Part shown: positions 6,045 through 10,854 of the stretch, piece by piece
How positions within the stretch are numbered: position 1 is the stretch's first letter
Layout of the letters: each line of letters opens with the position of its first letter
Translations under genes and position numbers: made by a program
Notes under the pieces: model-generated
Databases searched by the model: none
The model's input: only the letters and a program-made list of their open reading frames with translations
What the model was told of the DNA's origin: nothing
Assembly (NCBI GenBank): GCA_002343455.1
Contig: DDSR01000450.1
Location: 1-10,854 of the forward strand
Reading direction: 5' to 3'
From: Deltaproteobacteria bacterium UBA2385
Lineage (GTDB): Bacteria > Myxococcota_A > UBA796 > UBA2385
DNA: 10,854 nucleotides

Positions 6045-7096
6045 TGTACCCGCAAGATCTCCTGGAACGGCCCTTTGGAGCCGAGAGCCGGCGGTTTCTG
6101 ATCCGACAGTATCTGGATTCGGTCGGGGTGGTGACGCCAGAGGATGCCTGGAAGCACGTCTACCGACTGCTGATGTGGATCGACCCCACCACCTCCCTCG
6201 CCCACTGCTACGAGAGCGACAAGTCCCAGCCCGGTCGCCATTGGTACGACCGGAGCATGGCCTTCCACGCATGGCTTTCGGCCGCTCTTGGGTCTTCACC
6301 GCGAACCCTGCATCGCGAGATCGACATCCTGTTCAAGGGTGTGATCTCGATCCTGGCTGTCGTGGAGGCTGAGGAGAAAGACAAGCGCCGAAAGAACGCG
6401 CTACGCCAACGGGCTGACTTCGACGCGGACATGCCCGACGCCACGGGGGATCCGGACCTCATCGAGAACATCTCCGCAATGCTCGCTCAGCACTATGGAA
6501 CCGCTCCGAGCGAGGCACTGGTGTCGGAAATCATCGACACGGTCACACAGGACCTGTACCGCGAGAACAAGCGCAAGAACCTGCTCGGCGAAGGCTTCGA
6601 GGACACGCTGGCCTCGGTCATCCGCGAGTGCGCGGGCGCGTCTTCGCTGGAGGTTCACAATCGCGCCCTCCTGCACGACTTGCCTGGCTTTCGCGAGCCA
6701 CCCAAGCACGAGAAGGCGCGAGCCGTGGACTTGGCGGTGGTTTCGAAGACTACCGGCCATCGGTCGCTCGCCACGGTCAAGTGGAGCGTCCGGGCCGATC
6801 GCGAGGAGCAGTTCACCATCGACCTGGACACGTATTCGCGCATGGAGTTCGACGGGCAACCGTTCTCGTTCGTGTTCTTGACCAACGAGTTCGACGCAGC
6901 CCGGCTGGTGGCGGCATGTCGACGCCGTCATGGACATCGCCTGATGTTCGATGCGGTGGTTCACATGAATCCCGAGGCCCTGGTGGCAGTACACTCGTTG
7001 AAGACGCGCGCGAAGGCCAACGATCTTTTGGAGCACATCAACGAAGGCAGGTTGATCAGCCTCGGTCAGTGGATCCGCAACCTGGAGGCGAGCTGA
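6044..7096 (+). CDS. Putative type II restriction endonuclease (PD-(D/E)XK-like), partner of the upstream methyltransferase
   Basis: Expected to cut DNA at the site protected by the upstream methyltransferase. Its ATG overlaps the methyltransferase stop in TGATG, typical of coupled modification-restriction genes; this context is the strongest evidence. In the 350-residue product the N-terminal half is helical. The C-terminal half carries a nuclease-like core: RKNLLGEGFEDTLASVIREC (177-196, with E184/E187 on a helix), then VDLAVVSK (228-235, D229), then LATVKWSVRADREEQF (242-257, K246, R250, D252, R253). K-x-S-x-R-x-D-R after a strand is seen in several type II nucleases. The residue two before K246 is Thr rather than Asp/Glu, so the second acidic ligand may be relocated. 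Specificity and family are unknown. No transmembrane segment or signal peptide is seen. Confidence 0.75.
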   Translation: MYPQDLLERPFGAESRRFLIRQYLDSVGVVTPEDAWKHVYRLLMWIDPTTSLAHCYESDKSQPGRHWYDRSMAFHAWLSAALGSSPRTLHREIDILFKGVISILAVVEAEEKDKRRKNALRQRADFDADMPDATGDPDLIENISAMLAQHYGTAPSEALVSEIIDTVTQDLYRENKRKNLLGEGFEDTLASVIRECAGASSLEVHNRALLHDLPGFREPPKHEKARAVDLAVVSKTTGHRSLATVKWSVRADREEQFTIDLDTYSRMEFDGQPFSFVFLTNEFDAARLVAACRRRHGHRLMFDAVVHMNPEALVAVHSLKTRAKANDLLEHINEGRLISLGQWIRNLEAS

Positions 7097-7208
7097 TTCG
7101 GGCCGGCGTGGTTGAGATCCACCTCCTTCCGGACCCCGTTCGGGCCCCGCCTTGTGGACCCCGGAACCGCCCTCCTGGAGGCCCTCGGCGCGAGTGGCCT
7201 TCTGGACC
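7097..7208. other. Convergent junction between the nuclease and recombinase genes
   Basis: A 112-base gap where the plus-strand nuclease and the minus-strand recombinase meet tail to tail. GGACCCCG is repeated at 7131-7138 and 7156-7163 (25 bp apart), with CGGGCCCC and TTGTGG between. A related arrangement (TTGTGG, GGACCCC, CGGGCCC on the minus strand) lies at 7872-7896, just before the recombinase start. These could be recombinase sites or chance in GC-rich DNA. No hairpin followed by a T-run was found on either strand. Confidence 0.3.
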
Positions 7209-7859
7209 CTACGCTGCCTCCCGCTCGCCGGCCTCCCGCGCCACCGGCCACTGCCCGGCCTCCTCCAGCCGGCGACGCAGGGTGGCGCGCGGCACCTTGA
7301 GGATCCGGGCCACGTCCTTGAGCCCCCGCCCCTCCCGGAGCAGCGCCACGGCGGGCCGTAGGTCGATCTCCATGCGCGGCCGGCCGCAGTGCTTCCCGGC
7401 AGCCTGGGCGCGGCGGATGCCAGCGACGACGCGCTCTTGGATGAGGTCGCGCTCGAAGGCCGCGAAGGCGGCGATCATGGCGGTGAAGAGGCGCCCGGCA
7501 GGCGTGGTGGAGTCGAGGCCCTGGTCGCGGAGCGAGACGAAGGCGACCCCCTGGGCATTGAGCTGATCTAGCGTCGCTAGGACGTGCTGGAGGCTACGCC
7601 CGAGGCGGTCGAGCTTCCAGACGGCCACGATGTCGAGCTTGCCAGCCTGGGCGTCGGCGAGCATACGGTCGAGTCCGGGGCGCGAGGTCTTGACCCCGCT
7701 CACCCCTGAATCTTCGTAGACCCCCGCGATCTCCCACCCCCGCTGCTCGGCGACCTGGCGCAGCTCGTCAACCTGGAGGCCCACGTCTTGGCCGTGGCCG
7801 ATGGTAGAGACCCGCACGTAGAGCGCGGCGCGGGGCTTGGTGGGCTTCGAGGTGGCCAT
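7209..7859 (-). CDS. Small serine recombinase (resolvase/invertase family)
   Basis: Site-specific recombinase that cuts DNA through a serine nucleophile and resolves or inverts DNA segments. The 216-residue product has the complete small-serine-recombinase plan: YVRVST at 14-19 with catalytic S18, a GLQVDELRQ helix, YEDSGVSG at 48-55, the WKLDRLGRS active-site segment (81-89), the long E helix containing AAFAAFERDLIQERV (130-144), and a C-terminal helix-turn-helix (GRPR... GLKDVARILKVPRATLRRRL, 179-198). Length is normal for Hin/Tn3-type resolvases, and nothing suggests inactivation. ATG 7859 is chosen; a TTG at 7877 would add six residues and neither start has a strong Shine-Dalgarno. It lies 59 bases past the GHKL gene in the same direction, and may be co-transcribed. 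Invertase versus resolvase cannot be decided without finding its sites. Confidence 0.93.
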   Translation of the reverse strand: MATSKPTKPRAALYVRVSTIGHGQDVGLQVDELRQVAEQRGWEIAGVYEDSGVSGVKTSRPGLDRMLADAQAGKLDIVAVWKLDRLGRSLQHVLATLDQLNAQGVAFVSLRDQGLDSTTPAGRLFTAMIAAFAAFERDLIQERVVAGIRRAQAAGKHCGRPRMEIDLRPAVALLREGRGLKDVARILKVPRATLRRRLEEAGQWPVAREAGEREAA

Positions 7860-7918
7860 GGGCTTCGAGTACCACAAGGGGGGTCCACGGGCCCGACGAT
7901 TCGCTTACCGCCTGCGCT

Positions 7919-10405
7919 TCAGCGGGAGAACGCCCCCCGCACCACCGCCACCAGCTCCCCCCGCCGCCGGCCGAGGAAGGCATCGACGTACTCGGCATCC
8001 ACACCGGCCGGCGGGTTCGCCCGCAGCGCAGCCGCCGCCGCGTCGAGCAGCCGCTCGGCGTCGAGCCCGCCACGCGGAGCCGGCGCCGCTCCCCGCAGCC
8101 GCTCCCGCTCGCGTTCCAGGGCGGCGATCCTTGCCCGCTGCTCCTTCACCGCGGTCCGGGCCTGGTCGAGCTGCCGCACCAGCTTCGCCGCGCGCCGGGC
8201 GTCCGGGCTGGGCGCCTCGGGCAGACGTAGGAGCTTGCTCACCAGCACGGCGATGGCGGGCAGGAGGTGCGCCGTTGCTGCCCCCAGGTCCTCTCGCGCC
8301 GCGATGAAGGACTCGTCGTGGCCCAACCCCATCCTGCCATCGAGGTGGCTCAGCTCGTGGACGGCGATCCCGTGCAAGAACGCGGCGATGGCGAGGGGCC
8401 GCTCGCGGTGGGCCTTCACGACCTGGGCGAAGCGGTCGGGGTGGATGAAGATGAACCGGCGCGGGCCGGGGCGCTCGATGGCCTCGCCGACCACACCATC
8501 GTCGAGCACGAAGCCAGGCCGGAAGGCGCGGCGGATGCGGGCCTCGGAGGCGACCAGGCGCAGGGTGCCGTCCCAGGCGAGCAAGTAGGGGACCCACTTC
8601 GCGTAGCCCTTTTTGAACCGGTACGCGCGTCCCCGGTCGTAGGTCTTCTTCGCGATGCGCAGGCCGGCGAAGCGGCCGAAGGGGTTGCGCACGCGCCGGC
8701 CTTCGGCCTTGTCGAGCGACCGGGCCCAGCTCGGGGTGAGCGCGTCCAGCGCGCCGTGGGCCTTGGAGACTGCGACGGCCTGGAGCAGCCCGCCGCCGCC
8801 GGGGGCGAGGGCTGCCTCGGCAGCGCGGTCGATGGCGGCTTCGACGGCCTGGGTCTGCCAGCCGTCGAGCTGCTGGCCGACCTCGGCGCGACGGAGGGCC
8901 TGGTCCACCTCCTCGGTGACGACGACGGCGAGCGCGCCGCCCGCGGCCCGGCCCGCCGCGTCGGCCTCGGTGAGCACGGCGCGCAGCACTCGGGCCGCCG
9001 CCACCTCGGAGGGGGCCTCGATGTCGGGCTCGACCTGGGCTTCGCGCGCGGCGGCGATGCCAGCGGGCAGCACCCAGCCTCGGCGCGGTTCTTCGTCGGC
9101 GGGGCTGGCCTTGGTGCCGCGGGGCGCGGCCGAGGCGACGGGCTCCTCGATCCCGGCGTACTTCGACTGCTCCACGTAGAAGTCGAGGATGCCCCCGGCG
9201 GCCTCGGCGATGGCCCGGCGCACATCGGCGTCGGCGAAGGCGTCGGCCATCTGCGCGGCGATGTCGGCGCCGGTGCCCTCGCTGTCGTCGTCGCCCTCGG
9301 GGTCGATGAACTCGTCCTCCTCCGAGGCGCCCACCGACTCCGACTCCTTCTCGACCTCCTCGACGAGATCGGCGAAGGTCCAGGCGGCGCGGTCCTGGAG
9401 GCTGTCGCGCGCAGCATTGAAGGGGTAGCCCCGATGCCCCGGCCGGACTGTAGTGGTCAAGTCGATCACTACGTCCGCTTTGAGGTTTCCGCGCTGGGCA
9501 GGGAACTTGACCTGGAACAGGCCGTTGAGGCGCAGGTACCAGGCGCCGCCACGATCCCCGGGCGGGCGGCGGTACGCCTTGACCGCCGCCGAGGTTCCTT
9601 CGCCCCAGGAGCCTTCGACGGCGACGCGGGAGCCGCCTCGCCGGCTGAACATCGGGCGGACCTCCTCGCCGTTGAAGACGAAGGTGAAGCCGGGCAGATC
9701 GTTGGCGGCCAGCAGCTCGCGCAGCCGGTCCTCGATGTCCACGTGGACGCCGCGGGCGCGGTCCCAATACCGGACCAGCTCGGGGTCGATGTCATGGACG
9801 GTGAGCGAGGTCCCCTGGCGCGGCGGGGCATCGTAGACCTGCACGTCCCGGTCGATGCCGTCGGCGATGGCGAGGTTGTCGCGGGTGTGCATGGACCACT
9901 TGAAGGAGCGGGACACGCCGAGGATCACGGCCTTCGCCACGCCGAAGCCCCCGGCGGCCTGGCCGGAGTCGTCGGCGTCCCGCTTGCCGCTCTCGCCGAT
10001 AGCCAGGAACTTCCCGATGATGTCCTCGGCGCTCATGCCGATCCCGTTGTCCGCCCAGGTCAACGAGCCCGCGGCGGCGTCCCAGGTGACCTCAAAGCGG
10101 CCCTCGCCGGCCTTGATCTGGCGGGCGCGGATCGCTGCTCTTGCCGCGTCAAGTCCATTTTGAGCCGCCTCCCTCGTGGCAAGCCAGGGAAGATCGCCGC
10201 TTCTGTAGACCGAGCGCGTGAGCAGGAGCCAGAGGGTGCCCACGTTCGCGGAGGGGCGGCCGGCCAGCTTGCTCGTCATGGCCTCGCGGACCTCGGCGAC
10301 TCCGGCCAGCTCCTGGCGCAGGGCGGCGCGGTCGATGCGGACCCGGCCGGTGGCCTTGGGTTCGGCGCCGGGCGCGGGGACGGGGTGAGAGCAGGAGCAC
10401 GTCAT
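7919..10405 (-). CDS. GHKL (Hsp90/MutL/MORC-type) ATPase with C-terminal HExxH zincin motif
   Basis: An 828-residue protein. N-terminal GHKL ATP-binding fold: EAAQNGLDA (79-87, with E79 and N83), DNGIGM (119-124), the glycine-rich lid GGFGVAK (152-158) and GTSLTV (198-203). Residues ~235-336 (LRLNGLFQVKF, FNAARDSL) look like the following S5-type transducer domain. An acidic linker (347-378) and an Ala-rich helical middle follow. Near the C-terminus, VHELSHLDG with H683, E684 and H687 is a zinc-peptidase motif, and GHDESF with H696 could give the third ligand, as in SprT/WLM-like zincins. Residues ~735-772 suggest a coiled coil. ATG 10405 overlaps the upstream methyltransferase stop in ATGA, which fixes the start and implies coupled translation. 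MutL/MORC-like GHKL proteins are known from restriction-modification contexts. Joining to a zincin suggests ATP-gated proteolysis or remodelling of DNA-bound proteins; that is inference. Confidence 0.85.
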   Translation of the reverse strand: MTCSCSHPVPAPGAEPKATGRVRIDRAALRQELAGVAEVREAMTSKLAGRPSANVGTLWLLLTRSVYRSGDLPWLATREAAQNGLDAARAAIRARQIKAGEGRFEVTWDAAAGSLTWADNGIGMSAEDIIGKFLAIGESGKRDADDSGQAAGGFGVAKAVILGVSRSFKWSMHTRDNLAIADGIDRDVQVYDAPPRQGTSLTVHDIDPELVRYWDRARGVHVDIEDRLRELLAANDLPGFTFVFNGEEVRPMFSRRGGSRVAVEGSWGEGTSAAVKAYRRPPGDRGGAWYLRLNGLFQVKFPAQRGNLKADVVIDLTTTVRPGHRGYPFNAARDSLQDRAAWTFADLVEEVEKESESVGASEEDEFIDPEGDDDSEGTGADIAAQMADAFADADVRRAIAEAAGGILDFYVEQSKYAGIEEPVASAAPRGTKASPADEEPRRGWVLPAGIAAAREAQVEPDIEAPSEVAAARVLRAVLTEADAAGRAAGGALAVVVTEEVDQALRRAEVGQQLDGWQTQAVEAAIDRAAEAALAPGGGGLLQAVAVSKAHGALDALTPSWARSLDKAEGRRVRNPFGRFAGLRIAKKTYDRGRAYRFKKGYAKWVPYLLAWDGTLRLVASEARIRRAFRPGFVLDDGVVGEAIERPGPRRFIFIHPDRFAQVVKAHRERPLAIAAFLHGIAVHELSHLDGRMGLGHDESFIAAREDLGAATAHLLPAIAVLVSKLLRLPEAPSPDARRAAKLVRQLDQARTAVKEQRARIAALERERERLRGAAPAPRGGLDAERLLDAAAAALRANPPAGVDAEYVDAFLGRRRGELVAVVRGAFSR

Positions 10406-10854
10406 GCAGCGACCCTCCCGGGGACGGACACGCGACCCCGTCGCAGCGCGTGGGCCAGCTCGGCGCCGTCCACCCCGGCGGCTTGGAGGGCCAACCAGGC
10501 GCGGTGCGCGGCGAGCACGAGGCGCCCGGCGGCCTCGGCGAGGGCGGGCGGGACGGCGTTGCCGACCTGGGTGTACCGCTGGTGGACGGTGCCCTGGAGG
10601 GGCCAGTCGGAGGGGAGGCCCTGGAGGCGCAGGCCCTCGTCCAGGTCGATGCGGCGGATGCCGGCGACGAGGAAGGCGGCGTCAGAGGCCCGGTCAGGCC
10701 CGCCGTTGAAGCTCCAGTTCGCGACCGCGTTGGCCCGCGTGCCCTTCTCCTCGGCGGTGGTCACGGTGGGGGCGGGACGGTCGAGGCGCGAGGGCTCGGA
10801 ACAGGCGCGGCCGTGGTCCTCGTCGCAGGGGTAGCAGGCGCGGCGGTCGCAGGT
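10402..10854 (-). CDS. DNA (cytosine-5-)-methyltransferase, C-terminal part, cut by the window edge
   Basis: Only the last ~150 codons are inside the window and the frame stays open to position 10854, so the gene starts outside. The visible part contains RLDRPAPTVTTAEEKGT (from about 10798 leftwards), a substrate-loop-like stretch common in phage and plasmid Dcm-type enzymes. It is followed by motif IX (LDEGLRLQGLPSDW) and motif X (RYTQVGNAVPPALA). Motifs I, IV and VI with the catalytic Cys are not visible, so activity cannot be judged. A Cys-rich segment (CDRRACYPCDEDHGRAC) lies just upstream of the Pro-Thr-Val loop. The stop overlaps the GHKL start by four bases, ATGA. It is distinct from the methyltransferase at 4638-6044: different strand, different motif wording and matching the local high-GC codon use. 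Confidence 0.9.
   Translation of the reverse strand, partial: TCDRRACYPCDEDHGRACSEPSRLDRPAPTVTTAEEKGTRANAVANWSFNGGPDRASDAAFLVAGIRRIDLDEGLRLQGLPSDWPLQGTVHQRYTQVGNAVPPALAEAAGRLVLAAHRAWLALQAAGVDGAELAHALRRGRVSVPGRVAA

Noticed and set aside
4081..7877. Composite transposon bounded by the palindrome and the recombinase
   Set aside because: No matching inverted repeat from the palindrome's outer arm was found near the recombinase, and no target-site duplication is visible.
8853..8864. A GGTCTGCC match inside the GHKL gene as a twelfth repeat unit
   Set aside because: Single copy in coding sequence with no flanking symmetry; consistent with chance.
8267..10834. 855-codon plus-strand open frame opposite the GHKL gene
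   Set aside because: It mirrors the minus-strand gene, has no recognisable motifs, and such antisense frames are expected in GC-rich coding DNA. The minus strand shows clear ATPase motifs and an ATGA junction.

Overview
The window is very GC-rich, with strongly G/C-biased third codon positions and long open shadow frames on the strand opposite almost every real gene. This fits a high-GC bacterium such as a myxobacterium, planctomycete or actinomycete. The phylum cannot be fixed from the sequence. The gene content (primase, serine recombinase, two cytosine methyltransferases, a restriction-modification pair, small DNA-binding ORFs) points to an accessory or mobile region such as a prophage, plasmid or integrative element.

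Most genes run on the minus strand, so in transcription order they read from the right edge leftwards. First is the C-terminal end of a DNA cytosine-5 methyltransferase (10402-10854, cut by the edge). It overlaps by ATGA a large GHKL-ATPase that carries an HExxH zincin motif near its C-terminus (7919-10405). Then comes a small serine recombinase (7209-7859). After a plus-strand interruption come an unrecognised 742-residue protein with a Cys cluster and a C-terminal winged helix (1705-3933), two small ORFs (1244-1558, 1054-1329), and the N-terminal part of an archaeo-eukaryotic-type primase (1-1052, cut by the edge).

The interruption is a plus-strand type II restriction-modification cassette: a complete C5 methyltransferase (4638-6044) coupled by TGATG to a putative PD-(D/E)XK endonuclease (6044-7096). 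Its third codon positions look more mixed than those of its neighbours, so it was probably acquired separately.

Two non-coding structures stand out. Between the divergent 742-residue gene and the methyltransferase lies a 347-bp interrupted palindrome built from eleven copies of an 8-mer (GGCAGACC / GGTCTGCC), with perfect 33-bp outer arms. Downstream of the 742-residue gene, ahead of the small-ORF/primase group, lies a four-site dyad (two GATGAAC facing two GTTCATC, each pair 11 bp apart). Both look like protein-binding arrays (operator, origin or partition-type). Neither matches a named element I can recall.

How the parts may work together is inference. The primase group would replicate the element. 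The methyltransferase-GHKL-zincin operon and the restriction-modification cassette would be maintenance or defence modules. The two repeat arrays are the likely control points.
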